A DNA stretch of 64,000 bases from contig NZ_CP121110.1 of assembly GCF_029625315.1 (NCBI RefSeq), positions 1-64,000 of the forward strand. Reading direction: 5' to 3'. Source of the DNA: Flavobacterium ginsengisoli (lineage in GTDB: Bacteria > Bacteroidota > Bacteroidia > Flavobacteriales > Flavobacteriaceae). Made by a program: the position numbers and the translations under genes. A model generated the notes under the pieces. That model was not told where the DNA came from, made no database searches, and saw only the letters and a list, made by a program, of their open reading frames with translations. The first letter of the stretch is position 1. Each line of letters starts with the position of its first letter. Shown here piece after piece: positions 30,674-38,964 of this stretch.

Positions 30674-30839
30674 TCTAAAATTATAAAACATACAGAATTT
30701 TGTAACCTAAAATTTTGTTATAGTTTTTTTTGTCTTAAAATGCATGAAATCAGCATGTTTGTTGGTCTAATTTGATCAAAAACTCTTAATAAGAAACTTA
30801 TTTGGACTATCTGTGTTCAAATATTTGAATTTTAGGCAT

Positions 30840-30872
30840 AAAAAAAGCACTCGTTTAATAGAGTGCTTTTTT
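30840..30872 (-). terminator. Intrinsic terminator after the J-domain/KTSC gene
   Basis: Stem AAAAAAGCACTC / GAGTGCTTTTTT with an 8-base loop, just after the minus-strand stop at 30895. Confidence 0.88.
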
Positions 30873-30894
30873 GTAAAATATAGTAGAATAAAAA

Positions 30895-31335
30895 CTATTC
30901 TTGATTTGTTTTCTTTCTCCAAGTAAAAGAGTTTAATATATGTCTTTTAGCGAATCTTGCTGGAGAATCTGCATTTACCATTTTTACGTAAGTTGCTTTT
31001 GGAACACTAATGTATTCGTAAACACTTCCGTTAGAAAAGTCAATAATTAAACGACCTTCAACAAATTTATAATCTGTTATAGAACAAGTTGAAATTGTTT
31101 CTGTGTACTCAGGTAAATTAAGTTTGATAGTATCAGGGTGAATACTTACTAAAAAGTGGTAAGCTTCGATAATCGTTTTACTTTTTTCTTCTGCTTCTTT
31201 TAAACCAGCTTCATTTCCCACAAATTTATCAGGATGAGATTCTTTCATCGCATTACGATAAATTGTCTTTAAATCTTTTAACTCTGCAGTTTTTTCTACG
31301 TTTAGTAACTTGCGGTATTCAACTATTTTTTTCAT
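30895..31335 (-). CDS. J-domain and KTSC domain protein
   Basis: A 146-residue cytosolic protein. Residues 5-65 form a J domain with the essential HPD tripeptide (His34-Asp36, in MKESHPDKF), so it may stimulate an Hsp70 (DnaK) ATPase. Residues about 75-140 form a KTSC-like domain (a small beta-rich domain often found in single-domain proteins), with ITDYKFVEGRLIIDFSNGSVYEYISVP. There is no Gly/Phe or zinc-finger region, so it is not a general DnaJ but a specialised cochaperone. It is a single gene with its own promoter box (31406-31413) and terminator. The domain fusion is conserved in flavobacteria to my knowledge, but its client is unknown. Confidence 0.82.
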   Translation of the reverse strand: MKKIVEYRKLLNVEKTAELKDLKTIYRNAMKESHPDKFVGNEAGLKEAEEKSKTIIEAYHFLVSIHPDTIKLNLPEYTETISTCSITDYKFVEGRLIIDFSNGSVYEYISVPKATYVKMVNADSPARFAKRHILNSFTWRKKTNQE

Positions 31336-31405
31336 AAATAAAAGGTAACTACTTGTCTATTAGTTTGAAATCGTTTTGTTTTAGTTCAAATCGACAAATT
31401 TTTTG

Positions 31406-31413
31406 CAAAGGTA
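31406..31413 (-). promoter_or_regulatory. Promoter -7 box of the J-domain gene
   Basis: Minus strand TACCTTTG matches TAnnTTTG, about 70 bases upstream of the ATG. No clear -33 box. Confidence 0.5.
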
Positions 31414-31479
31414 CACTTTTTTTTAACTTTTCAGTTTTGATCGAAAAAATATTGAAAAAAGTTAACTGTAAGTTTATTT

Positions 31480-31682
31480 TACCCCAAAGTGCACAAGGAT
31501 TTTTTTAACCGCAAAGTACGCAGAGAATTACGCAAAGCACACAAAGATTTTTTTGAGATTCATTAGAATGAAAAGTTCACAAAGCTATGTCTACACAAAG
31601 CTTTGCGAACTTAAATATTCTCAATCTTATAACACTCGGAAAAAATAAACTTAGCGTTCTTTGCGTTAAAAACTTAACCATT
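31480..31682. repeat. CGCAAAG-family palindromic repeat, copy 1
   Basis: A roughly 200-base composite inverted repeat. The left side carries AACCGCAAAGTACGCAGAG and CGCAAAGCACACAAAG, the centre CACAAAGCTTTGCGAAC, and the right side CTTAGCGTTCTTTGCGTT. The same left-centre-right order recurs at 52558-52690. No ORF of substance lies in it. Confidence 0.7.
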
Positions 31683-31687
31683 TCAAC

Positions 31688-31721
31688 AAAAAACTTGAAA
31701 CTTGAAACTTGAAACAAAAAA
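31688..31721. repeat. GAAACTTGAAAC-type repeat, short copy
   Basis: Tandem heptamer-like units (GAAACTT repeated) directly after the stop of the minus-strand gene at 31722. Related sequence occurs at 32747-32812 and near 52520. Confidence 0.55.
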
Positions 31722-31967
31722 CTATTCCGGCTTATGATTCGCTTTATCGAAGTTTCTTGATTTTTTAGGATATTTATCATAGCTCATGTCGCTTGGGTTT
31801 TCAATAACAGACTTTATTGTAATCCAATCGCCTTCTTTAAATTTAGCTTGAACCATTTTGTAGTCTAAAAGATATACGCCACAGAAATAATTATTATTTT
31901 CATCTTTTTCGATAATGCCAGTAAAAACTCCTTTTTGAGGCATATTTTGTTCTAAATCTTTAGACAT
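31722..31967 (-). CDS. Hypothetical small protein
   Basis: An 81-residue soluble protein, starting at the internal ATG at 31967 (MSKDLEQNMPQKG). An upstream in-frame start at 32006 would place the start inside the promoter box at 31994-32001. The central part has alternating hydrophobic strands (GVFTGIIEKDENNNYFCGVYLLD, then KEGDWITIKSVIE), suggesting a small beta-barrel; the tail is charged. No family is recognised. It is divergent from the gene starting at 32050. Confidence 0.65.
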   Translation of the reverse strand: MSKDLEQNMPQKGVFTGIIEKDENNNYFCGVYLLDYKMVQAKFKEGDWITIKSVIENPSDMSYDKYPKKSRNFDKANHKPE

Positions 31968-31993
31968 GATTTTTTTGTTTTGAATTAAAGGAA

Positions 31994-32001
31994 CAAAGGT
32001 A
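31994..32001 (-). promoter_or_regulatory. Promoter -7 box of the 81-residue hypothetical gene
   Basis: Minus strand TACCTTTG (TAnnTTTG), 27 bases upstream of the chosen start. It supports the internal ATG. Confidence 0.55.
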
Positions 32002-32038
32002 AGCAATTAATGTTTTAGGGAGTTCGCTGTAATCTGAG

Positions 32039-32046
32039 TATATTTG
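32039..32046 (+). promoter_or_regulatory. Promoter -7 box placing transcription at the ATG (leaderless)
   Basis: TATATTTG matches TAnnTTTG and ends four bases before the ATG at 32050. If used, transcription would start at or next to the start codon. Confidence 0.5.
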
Positions 32047-32049
32047 CAC

Positions 32050-32592
32050 ATGCAAAAAAACTTTAAACCACATCCTAATTCTTTTAAAAATACGTTTTGT
32101 GCTTTTAATGAAGTACTTGCAAATTCAATTCAAGGATTGAAAAAACAATTTGAAAGCAAAGCAGGAAGCGCCTATTATTATACAGAAGAAGGAATGTATC
32201 GCGTTTCGAATCATTGGGGAAGATTGGCCAATAGTAAATGGCGTTTAATTGCCCGAAATCCAGAAACGGAATCAAAAACTAAAATTGGTTTTGCAAAGTG
32301 GGAAGAATTTTATCCTGATAATGCCGAAGAAAAGCTCTACTATATTAAAGCCGATTTTGAAAACAACCTTGCCAATTACGAGCACAAAAATAATCCTGAA
32401 TATGACGGAAAAGCAGTTTTAAGAACGAGTTCTGAAACCACAAAACGGTTGAAACAGATTAGAAACCTACAGCAGCTGACCAATTGGGCAAAACATTTTG
32501 ACTATGACGATATTGTTGATTTGCGAAAACAAATTATCAACGAATTGATTTTTACTGAAAAAACGTTAGAACAAATTAAAAGAGAAGTGTAA
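32050..32592 (+). CDS. Hypothetical protein, conserved-looking
   Basis: A 180-residue soluble protein without signal or membrane segments. It is rich in aromatic and basic residues (GMYRVSNHWGRLANSKWRLIA; FAKWEEFYP) with a helical C-terminus (RLKQIRNLQQLTNWAKHFDYDDIVDLRKQI). I do not recognise the family. The start at ATG 32050 is preferred over an upstream TTG at 32044, which lies inside the promoter box. The stop overlaps the ATG of the next small gene (TAATG), so the two are translationally coupled. Confidence 0.7.
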   Translation: MQKNFKPHPNSFKNTFCAFNEVLANSIQGLKKQFESKAGSAYYYTEEGMYRVSNHWGRLANSKWRLIARNPETESKTKIGFAKWEEFYPDNAEEKLYYIKADFENNLANYEHKNNPEYDGKAVLRTSSETTKRLKQIRNLQQLTNWAKHFDYDDIVDLRKQIINELIFTEKTLEQIKREV

Positions 32593-32738
32593 TGGGACGT
32601 AATAACGAGAGGAACATCAAAAAGCACAACGATAAATTGCATAAAGCCCAGGCAAAAGCCAAACAAGCAGAAATTGCAAGAAAAGAAAAATTAAAGGAAA
32701 TCGTAAAGAAATTCAACGAAAGTAAAAACGAAGAGTAA
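32592..32738 (+). CDS. Small basic protein, 48 residues
   Basis: The ATG at 32592 overlaps the preceding stop by one base (TAATG). The 48-residue product (MGRNNERNIKKHNDKLHK...) is almost entirely one Lys/Ala/Glu-rich amphipathic helix. Lys and Arg make up about a third of it, suggesting RNA or ribosome binding. The reading frame is clean and the coupling to the upstream gene is convincing. Function unknown. Confidence 0.6.
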   Translation: MGRNNERNIKKHNDKLHKAQAKAKQAEIARKEKLKEIVKKFNESKNEE

Positions 32739-32746
32739 ATAAATAG

Positions 32747-32812
32747 TTTCAAGTTTTAGGTTTCATGTTACAAGTTAGCAGAGCAAACCTGAAACTTGAA
32801 ACCTGAAACAAA
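32747..32812. repeat. GTTTCAAGTTT-family inverted repeat
   Basis: Left arm GTTTCAAGTTTTAGGTTTC and right arm GAAACTTGAAACCTGAAAC, separated by about 25 bases, form a hairpin between the 48-residue gene and the next gene. The same family is at 31688-31721. Confidence 0.65.
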
Positions 32813-32820
32813 AAAAAGTA

Positions 32821-33055
32821 ATGAATAGTAAATTCGAAACACTAAAAGCAAACGTACAGGAAATCATTGATTTGATTGCTCGCGAAAAACGATAGAGAAG
32901 CAAACAATAAATTATTGGAAGTAAGCGAAACACTTGACGAAATGATTGATTTTGCTGAAGAAGATGAAGAGGTGAGAGAAATCACTCGTTATCAGGTTTT
33001 GTTGAATCAGCTTCATGTAAAAATTAATGGAGAAGAACCAGTTGATGGAGAATAA
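32821..33055 (+). CDS. Hypothetical small acidic helical protein (one frameshift)
   Basis: About 77 residues after correction. The frame starting MNSKFETLKANVQEIIDLIA breaks at GCTCGC (32878-32883); reading GCTGC continues it as AKNDREANNKLLEVSETL and onward to the stop at 33055. Without correction the ORF is only about 24 codons, which is why it is easily missed. The product is acidic and all-helical, possibly a small adaptor. It overlaps the start of the YchJ-like gene by 11 bases, indicating an operon. Confidence 0.65.
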
Positions 33056-33425
33056 AAAATGTTTTTGCGATACAGGATTGCTTTTTGAAAATTGCTGTGA
33101 ATTGTATTTAAGTGGTAATCAAAAAGCCCCTTCAGCATTGGCTTTAATGCGATCTAGATATTCGGCGTATGCAACTCATAATGCCGATTATCTTATGGAA
33201 ACAACTCATGTTTCTGAAAGAAAATACTATTCAAAAGCTGAAATTTTAAGATGGGCTGTTTCTAATAAATGGCAGAAACTAGAAATATTGAGTTTTACTG
33301 AAAATACAGTCGAATTCAAAGCTTATTTTTTAGATTCAAACAATAATCCGCAAGTACATTACGAATTCTCTACTTTTAAATTCGAAAATGGTGCTTGGTA
33401 TTATGTAGACGGAAAGTTTGAATAA
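33045..33425 (+). CDS. YchJ-family metal-binding protein
   Basis: A 126-residue protein from the ATG at 33045 (MENKKCFCDTG); an ATG at 33027 would add six residues. The N-terminal cysteine cluster CFCDTGLLFENCC matches the SEC-C/YchJ zinc-binding motif. The family core follows: APSALALMRSRYSAYATHNADYLMETTH, then an NTF2-like alpha-beta domain ending FENGAWYYVDGKF. The family's biological role is unknown. It overlaps the preceding small gene and probably belongs to its operon. Confidence 0.85.
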   Translation: MENKKCFCDTGLLFENCCELYLSGNQKAPSALALMRSRYSAYATHNADYLMETTHVSERKYYSKAEILRWAVSNKWQKLEILSFTENTVEFKAYFLDSNNNPQVHYEFSTFKFENGAWYYVDGKFE

Positions 33426-33532
33426 TTATTATATCTAACACTGTTAGTCTGCGGATTTTGGTTAAATATTTTAACTAAAAATTAATAAACGATTCGTTTT
33501 TCATAATTCTAAAAAGATGTAATTTTAGATTT

Positions 33533-34651
33533 ATGAAAAACGAATTTAAAAAAGGCTTTTATTTTAAGACTTACGAAGCTCCTTTTCAGTCTCCGTTTGA
33601 CAAACTTTTTACGATTTTTAAAGAGCTAATCACCCATACTTCGGGCGATTTTGATGAAGCAATAAACTGGCTTCGGGAACTGGACAAAGAATATAAACTT
33701 ACAGACGAAAATTATACCATTGACGACTTTATTGAAGATCTGAAGAAGAAAGGATACATTAGAGATGAAGTAAAAGGAGATGGAAGTTCTGGTTTCGGAA
33801 TTACTGCAAAAACCGAAAGAGCCATTAGACAGCAAGCTTTAGATCAGATTTTTGGAAACTTGAAAAAATCTGGGAGCGGAAATCATAAAACAAAATATGC
33901 GGGAAGTGGTGATGAGCATACGGGAGAATTCCGTGAATATAATTTTGGCGACAGTTTAGAAAGAATTTCTTTAACCGAAAGCCTTCGAAATGCTCAAGTT
34001 AATAACGGTGTCGATAGTTTTATGCTTACTGAAAATGATTTGATCGTAGAAGACGCCCAATACAAAGCGCAAATGAGTACGGTTTTGATGATCGATATCA
34101 GTCATAGTATGATTTTATACGGAGAAGACCGAATTACTCCTGCCAAAAAAGTAGCCATGGCTTTGGCAGAGTTAATCACAACAAGATACCCAAAAGATAC
34201 GTTAGATATATTGGTTTTCGGGAATGATGCTTGGACAATTCCGATTAAAGATTTACCGTATTTACAAGTTGGTCCTTATCATACTAATACGGTTGCTGGT
34301 TTGCAATTGGCGATGGATATTTTGCGTAGAAAGCGAAATACCAACAAGCAGATTTTTATGATTACGGACGGAAAACCAAGTTGCGTTCGTGAGCGTGATG
34401 GCTCTTATTATATGAATAGTAATGGTTTAGACGAATACATTGTCGATAAATGCTACACTCAGGCACAACAGGCAAGAAAACTCCATATTCCGATTACGAC
34501 TTTTATGATTGCTAGAGATCCGTATTTACAGCGTTTTGTGAATCAGTTTACAGAAGCTAATCAAGGAAAAGCATTTTATACCGGAATAAAAGGTTTGGGT
34601 GAAATGATTTTTGAAGATTACGAAGCAAATAGGAAGAAGAGGATTAAGTAA
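33533..34651 (+). CDS. VWA domain protein paired with MoxR-like ATPase
   Basis: A 372-residue cytosolic protein. The N-terminal 150 residues are helical and charged. The C-terminal part is a von Willebrand A domain with the metal-ion-dependent adhesion site DISHSM (D-x-S-x-S, about residue 187) and further MIDAS elements (ITDGKP). Such proteins pair with AAA+ ATPases of the MoxR/chelatase type, as in Mg-chelatase D-I, and the ATPase gene follows 157 bases downstream. The likely role is chaperone-like insertion of a metal or remodelling of a target. Neither gene sits beside an obvious client. Confidence 0.83.
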   Translation: MKNEFKKGFYFKTYEAPFQSPFDKLFTIFKELITHTSGDFDEAINWLRELDKEYKLTDENYTIDDFIEDLKKKGYIRDEVKGDGSSGFGITAKTERAIRQQALDQIFGNLKKSGSGNHKTKYAGSGDEHTGEFREYNFGDSLERISLTESLRNAQVNNGVDSFMLTENDLIVEDAQYKAQMSTVLMIDISHSMILYGEDRITPAKKVAMALAELITTRYPKDTLDILVFGNDAWTIPIKDLPYLQVGPYHTNTVAGLQLAMDILRRKRNTNKQIFMITDGKPSCVRERDGSYYMNSNGLDEYIVDKCYTQAQQARKLHIPITTFMIARDPYLQRFVNQFTEANQGKAFYTGIKGLGEMIFEDYEANRKKRIK

Positions 34652-34765
34652 GTTGCTAAGGTTCTAAGACGCTAAGATACTAAGGTTTCTTTGCATACGC
34701 ATATAAACGTTGCGTATATTGTAGAGACGCACCGCAGTGCGTCTAAGCACAGTAATGACACAAAG
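34651..34765. repeat. CTTAG-family repeat and GACGCAC palindrome
   Basis: GTTGCTAAGGTTCTAAGACG and following CTAAG units (34651-34687), then a palindrome AGACGCAC-CGCA-GTGCGTCT near 34724-34744 and an AATGACA/TGTCATT hairpin near 34755. Three repeat types are stacked between the VWA and ATPase genes. Confidence 0.65.
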
Positions 34766-34808
34766 CATTGTCATTAAAAAATAAATAAACAAACTATATT
34801 TCAACACA

Positions 34809-36272
34809 ATGGAAATAAATACTATAAAGACATTAGGTCAATTAAAAGCCACTGGATATAAAACTACAAGCATTAAGGATGAATTGCGAAATAATCTACG
34901 TGAAAAAATCAAATCGGGAAAACCTGTTTTTGAAGGCGTTCATGGATTTGAGAATACCGTAATTCCAGAATTGGAGCGCGCAATTTTATCTCGTCACAAT
35001 ATTAATCTATTAGGACTTCGCGGTCAGGCAAAAACGCGTTTAGCTCGCAAAATGGTAGAATTATTAGACGAATATATTCCGTTTGTGGAAGGTTCAGAAA
35101 TTAATGATGATCCGTTAAATCCAATTTCTCGTTTTGCAAAGGATTTAATTGCTGAAAAAGGAGATGAAACACCGATTTCATGGTTGCACAGAAGCGAACG
35201 TTTCTTCGAGAAGCTGGCAACGCCAGATGTAACCGTTGCCGATTTAATTGGTGATGTCGATCCGATAAAAGCGGCAAATTTGAAGTTGTCGTACGCAGAT
35301 GATCGTGTAATCCACTTCGGAATGATTCCGAGAGCGAATCGCTGTATTTTTGTTATTAATGAATTGCCAGATTTGCAAGCCAGAATTCAAGTAGCGTTAT
35401 TCAACATATTGCAGGAAGGTGATATTCAGATTAGAGGTTTCAAATTGAGAATGCCTTTAGATATGCAATTTGTTTTCACTGCAAATCCAGAAGATTATAC
35501 CAACAGAGGAAGTATTGTAACGCCTTTAAAAGATAGAATTGGTTCACAAATTCTAACGCATTATCCGGAAAGTATCGAGATTGCCAGAACGATTACTGAG
35601 CAAGAGTCTAAATTAGATCAAAATCAGACTGATGTTGTATATGTTCCGAGTTTAGCGAGAGATATTTTAGAGCAAATTAGTTTTGAAGCTCGTGAAAGCG
35701 AATATATTGACAATAAAAGTGGTGTAAGTGCCAGAATGAGCATTACGGCGTTTGAAAATTTAATAAGTACAGCTGAGCGTCGCGCATTGATTTCAGGTGT
35801 CGATAAAACGACTTTACGTTTATCTGATTTTATCGGAATTATTCCAGCCATTACAGGTAAAGTAGAATTAGTTTATGAAGGAGAGCAGGAGGGAGCCGAT
35901 GTTGTGGCTGAAAGCTTAATTGGTTCTGCAATCAGAACTTTATTCCCTGAATATTTTCCTAAAATCGAAAAATTGGAAAAACCTGATGAAAAAACACCAT
36001 ACTCAGATCTTGTGGAATGGTTTTTTGCCGAGAGCGGTTTCGAGTTGTTAGATGATGCTTCTGATAAAGAGTATAAAAGCATTCTAGATGAAGTGGCTCC
36101 TTTAGATGATTTATTGAAAAAATACCAGCCTCAATTAGCAAAAGAAGATGTATATTTTATGAAAGAATTTATTCTTTGGGGATTGGTAGAATATAAGAAA
36201 CTGAGCAAAGACCGTTTTGCAAAAGGAAGTCAGTTTAGAGATATTTACGGAAGTTATATTAGTAAATTTTAA
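34809..36272 (+). CDS. AAA+ ATPase, Mg-chelatase subunit I-like
   Basis: A 487-residue AAA+ protein. Walker A-like GLRGQAKTRLARK lies near residue 75, the helix-2 insert region has DLIGDVDPIKA, and Walker B-like CIFVINELPDL lies near residue 180 with Asn in place of the usual Asp. The sensor region contains FVFTANPEDYTNRGSIVTPLKDRIG, typical of chelatase/MoxR ATPases. It is predicted to form a hexameric ring and act with the VWA protein encoded upstream. The target is unknown; there are no other tetrapyrrole genes here, so chlorophyll-type chelation is not suggested. Confidence 0.87.
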   Translation: MEINTIKTLGQLKATGYKTTSIKDELRNNLREKIKSGKPVFEGVHGFENTVIPELERAILSRHNINLLGLRGQAKTRLARKMVELLDEYIPFVEGSEINDDPLNPISRFAKDLIAEKGDETPISWLHRSERFFEKLATPDVTVADLIGDVDPIKAANLKLSYADDRVIHFGMIPRANRCIFVINELPDLQARIQVALFNILQEGDIQIRGFKLRMPLDMQFVFTANPEDYTNRGSIVTPLKDRIGSQILTHYPESIEIARTITEQESKLDQNQTDVVYVPSLARDILEQISFEARESEYIDNKSGVSARMSITAFENLISTAERRALISGVDKTTLRLSDFIGIIPAITGKVELVYEGEQEGADVVAESLIGSAIRTLFPEYFPKIEKLEKPDEKTPYSDLVEWFFAESGFELLDDASDKEYKSILDEVAPLDDLLKKYQPQLAKEDVYFMKEFILWGLVEYKKLSKDRFAKGSQFRDIYGSYISKF

Positions 36273-36297
36273 AAACATAATATTAAAATATAATCTG

Positions 36298-36332
36298 GTC
36301 TAGCTGGTTTTTTAAAACCGGCTGGACTTTTT
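36298..36332 (+). terminator. Intrinsic terminator after the AAA+ gene
   Basis: Imperfect stem (GTC..GCTGGTTTT / AAAACCGGCTGGAC) followed by a T-run to about 36332, 26 bases after the ATPase stop. Confidence 0.7.
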
Positions 36333-36372
36333 TATTTTACAATAGCTACTTTTACAATCCAAAAATAAATTT

Positions 36373-37224
36373 ATGTTATTTCTTATATTAAGTATTCTTT
36401 GCAGTGTTATTGTAGGTGTTATATTCAAAATTTCTAGAAAATATAATGCTAATCCGTCGCAAATTATTTCGTTTAATTATATCGTCGCGATTACGCTTTG
36501 TTACTTTACTTTTGCGCCAGATCTAAATGCATTAGACAATAAAGCACCATTAGAAATCTACACTTCTGTTGGAATTTTACTTCCGATTTTATTTCTGTTT
36601 TTAGCACTTTCTATAAAGTATATGGGAATTGCAAAGACAGATGCAGCGCAAAGATTGTCGTTATTTATTCCTATTCTGGCAGCTTGGCTCTTGTTTAATG
36701 AAGGATTTAATACTTATAAAGTTATAGGAGTTCTAGTTGGTTTTGTCGCACTTTTATTCATCTTAAAAAAGCCGTCAGACAACGCAGAAAACAAATGGAT
36801 TTATCCAGCAACAGTTTTACTTGGTTTTGGAGTTATAGATATTCTTTTTAAGAAAATAGCCTTATATACTGTCGTTCCTTATACAACATCTTTGTTTTTT
36901 GTCTTTCTAATTGCTTTTGCTGTTTCTATTCTTATAGTGATTTACAAGTTCTTTATAGCAAAAGAAAAGTTTGTTTTAAAAAGCATTCCTTTTGGAATAT
37001 TGGTCGGCGTTTTTAACTTCGGAAATATATTATTCTACTTAAAGGCTCATAAAGCATTTGCAGAAAATCCGTCAACGGTCTTTGCAGGAATGAATATGGG
37101 CGTAATTATTTTAGGAACTCTTATCGGAGCTTTTTTCTTTAAAGAGAAACTTTCAAAAATTAATATTTTAGGTTTGTTTTTGGCTCTTATAGCAGTTGTT
37201 TTTATATTTTTATCACAATTATAG
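36373..37224 (+). CDS. EamA/DMT-family transporter
   Basis: A 283-residue integral membrane protein with about ten hydrophobic helices arranged as two five-helix EamA-like repeats, the length and layout of drug/metabolite transporters. Family members export amino acids, sugars or drugs; the substrate cannot be read. The N-terminus lacks a cleavable signal. It is a single-gene unit, with a terminator before it and a regulatory region after it. Confidence 0.87.
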   Translation: MLFLILSILCSVIVGVIFKISRKYNANPSQIISFNYIVAITLCYFTFAPDLNALDNKAPLEIYTSVGILLPILFLFLALSIKYMGIAKTDAAQRLSLFIPILAAWLLFNEGFNTYKVIGVLVGFVALLFILKKPSDNAENKWIYPATVLLGFGVIDILFKKIALYTVVPYTTSLFFVFLIAFAVSILIVIYKFFIAKEKFVLKSIPFGILVGVFNFGNILFYLKAHKAFAENPSTVFAGMNMGVIILGTLIGAFFFKEKLSKINILGLFLALIAVVFIFLSQL

Positions 37225-37333
37225 TAATTTTTTTTAGTTCATAAACCTTTAATTTACAGTTGCTTTTGTAAGTAAATTAAAAATCTTTTAAATTAACCCT
37301 ACTAATTCTATAGAATTTATAAATATATTTTTG

Positions 37334-37341
37334 TAGCTTTG
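37334..37341 (+). promoter_or_regulatory. Promoter -7 box before the leader peptide
   Basis: TAGCTTTG matches TAnnTTTG, 8 bases before the ATG at 37350. The -33 box is unclear. Confidence 0.5.
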
Positions 37342-37349
37342 TCTCAACA

Positions 37350-37505
37350 ATGAAAAACTATAGTCAAAATATAAGAACGTCTTTTCCATGTCTGCTTTGC
37401 GATGTGCTGCATGATGAATCACGTTTTGAAATGGCGTTAATAGAGAAAGTACTTGTTAGTTATTTTTTTTTAGCCTTTCATTGCACCATGAAAGGCTTTT
37501 TTTGA
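37350..37505 (+). CDS. Candidate 51-residue leader peptide ending in a terminator
   Basis: ATG at 37350 gives a 51-residue frame (MKNYSQNIRTSFPCLLCDVLHDE...) with a CLLC pair and its last dozen codons, including the FF-TGA end, inside the stem-loop at 37472-37503. Ribosome progress would therefore decide whether that hairpin forms, the logic of an attenuator. It could equally be the mRNA start of a small regulatory RNA of about 160 bases. No family is recognised. Confidence 0.4.
   Translation: MKNYSQNIRTSFPCLLCDVLHDESRFEMALIEKVLVSYFFLAFHCTMKGFF
37472..37503 (+). terminator. Intrinsic terminator/attenuator upstream of glutamate dehydrogenase
   Basis: A 10-bp perfect stem AGCCTTTCAT / ATGAAAGGCT with a 6-base loop and a T-run. 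It lies about 175 bases upstream of the dehydrogenase ATG and follows a promoter box, so it would end a short transcript. Confidence 0.8.
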
Positions 37506-37524
37506 ATCATTAAAAAATCAAGAT

Positions 37525-37602
37525 ATGAGAACCAACAGAAATATGAAAATTTTGATGCGCCGTTGCCTAATCAAGATTCCGTGTTGCATCGAATTTGAAT
37601 AA
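37525..37602 (+). CDS. Candidate 25-residue cysteine-containing peptide
   Basis: A 26-codon frame encodes a very basic peptide (MRTNRNMKILMRRCLIKIPC, then CIEFE) with a CC pair. It sits between the terminator and the dehydrogenase gene. It may be a second leader peptide; there is no independent proof that it is translated. Confidence 0.3.
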   Translation: MRTNRNMKILMRRCLIKIPCCIEFE

Positions 37603-37678
37603 TAAAAGAGAACGCGTCTTCAAAAGAGAAGAAGATCAATAAAAATAAAAAGATAACCCAAACCTAACACTATATATT

Positions 37679-38964
37679 ATGAGTTCAGAAATTATAAAAC
37701 ACAATCCGTTTCAATCGATGATTGATCGCTTTAATATCGCCGCAGATATTTTGAATTTAGATGATTCTATCAGACAAAAATTGCAACGCCCAGAAAAACA
37801 AATCACAGTAAATTTTTCTATTACATTAGATAATGGAAATGTTCAGAACTTCGAAGGATACCGCGTAATTCACAATACAGCTTTAGGTCCTTCAAAAGGT
37901 GGAATTCGTTACGATACTGCTGTAAACTTGGACGAAGTAAAGGCACTTGCCGCCTGGATGACCTGGAAATCTGCTGTAACTGGAATTCCCTTTGGTGGTG
38001 CTAAAGGCGGCATTATTTGCGATCCGAGAAATCATTCTAAAACAGAATTAGAAAAAATCACAAGAGCTTATACCAAAGCTTTATCCGATATTTTCGGACC
38101 AGAAAAGGATGTTCCTGCTCCAGATATGGGAACTGGCCCAGACGAAATGGGTTGGTTAATGGATGAATTTTCGTTATTGCACGGAAGACCAATTCATGCT
38201 GTAGTTACAGGAAAGCATCTTCATTCTGGCGGATCTTTAGGCAGAGTAGAAGCTACTGGAAGGGGATTAAGCATTATTACGCTTTTGGCGCTTCAAAAAC
38301 TAAAAATCAGACCAGCAAGAGCTACGGCAGCAATTCAAGGTTTTGGAAATGTTGGATTGCATTCTGCTTTGTTTCTTCATGAAAAAGGAGTGAAGATTGT
38401 AGCTGTAAGTGATGTTTCAGAAGCATTTTATAATCCGAACGGAATTAATATTCCAGAATTGATCTTGTATTATAATCTGAATAACAAAACCATAAAAGGA
38501 TATCCTAATTCGGTAGCGATTAAACATGAAGATTTATTGCTTTTAGATGTTGATGTTTTAATTCGGCCGCAAAAGAAGATGTTATTACGCAGAAGAATGC
38601 TGGAGATATTCAAGCGAGAATTATCGTTGAAGGCGCAAATGGTCCAGTTGCTTCAGATGCAGATCAAATTTTACATGATAAAAATATATTAGTTGTTCCT
38701 GATATTTTAGCCAATGCTGGTGGTGTTACCGTTTCTTATTTCGAATGGCTTCAGAATTCGCTTTTGGAGTCTTGGAGAATTCACCAGATTAACAAACGTC
38801 TGGAAGATATTTTAGAGAAAGGTTTTGAAACTGTTTTTAGAGTTGCAGTAAAACACAATGTAACGCCTCGTATTGTCGCTTATATTATTGCTTTGAAAAA
38901 AGTGGCCGAAACACAGTCGGTTAAAGAAGTGGCATTGGAAGCTCCTTTATTTAAGCAGAATTAA
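37679..38964 (+). CDS. Glutamate dehydrogenase (Glu/Leu/Phe/Val family), one frameshift
   Basis: About 428 residues after correction. It interconverts glutamate and 2-oxoglutarate plus ammonia with NAD(P). The N-terminal domain carries the substrate region with [18 protein letters not shown] and the catalytic Lys in PFGGAKGGI, followed by [14 protein letters not shown]. The Rossmann domain has [10 protein letters not shown]. The frame breaks near 38556, where ATTCGGCC lacks one base ([17 protein letters not shown] is expected); downstream, VEGANGP and the C-terminal helix are in the next frame. The length and the intact motifs favour GDH over leucine dehydrogenase. The upstream leader peptides and terminator suggest attenuation control. 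Confidence 0.9.

Noticed and set aside
31577..31780. A 67-codon minus-strand ORF
   Set aside because: It lies largely within the CGCAAAG repeat and overlaps the 81-residue gene in another frame.
34809..36272. True magnesium chelatase for chlorophyll or B12
   Set aside because: No tetrapyrrole genes are nearby, and the large H subunit is absent.
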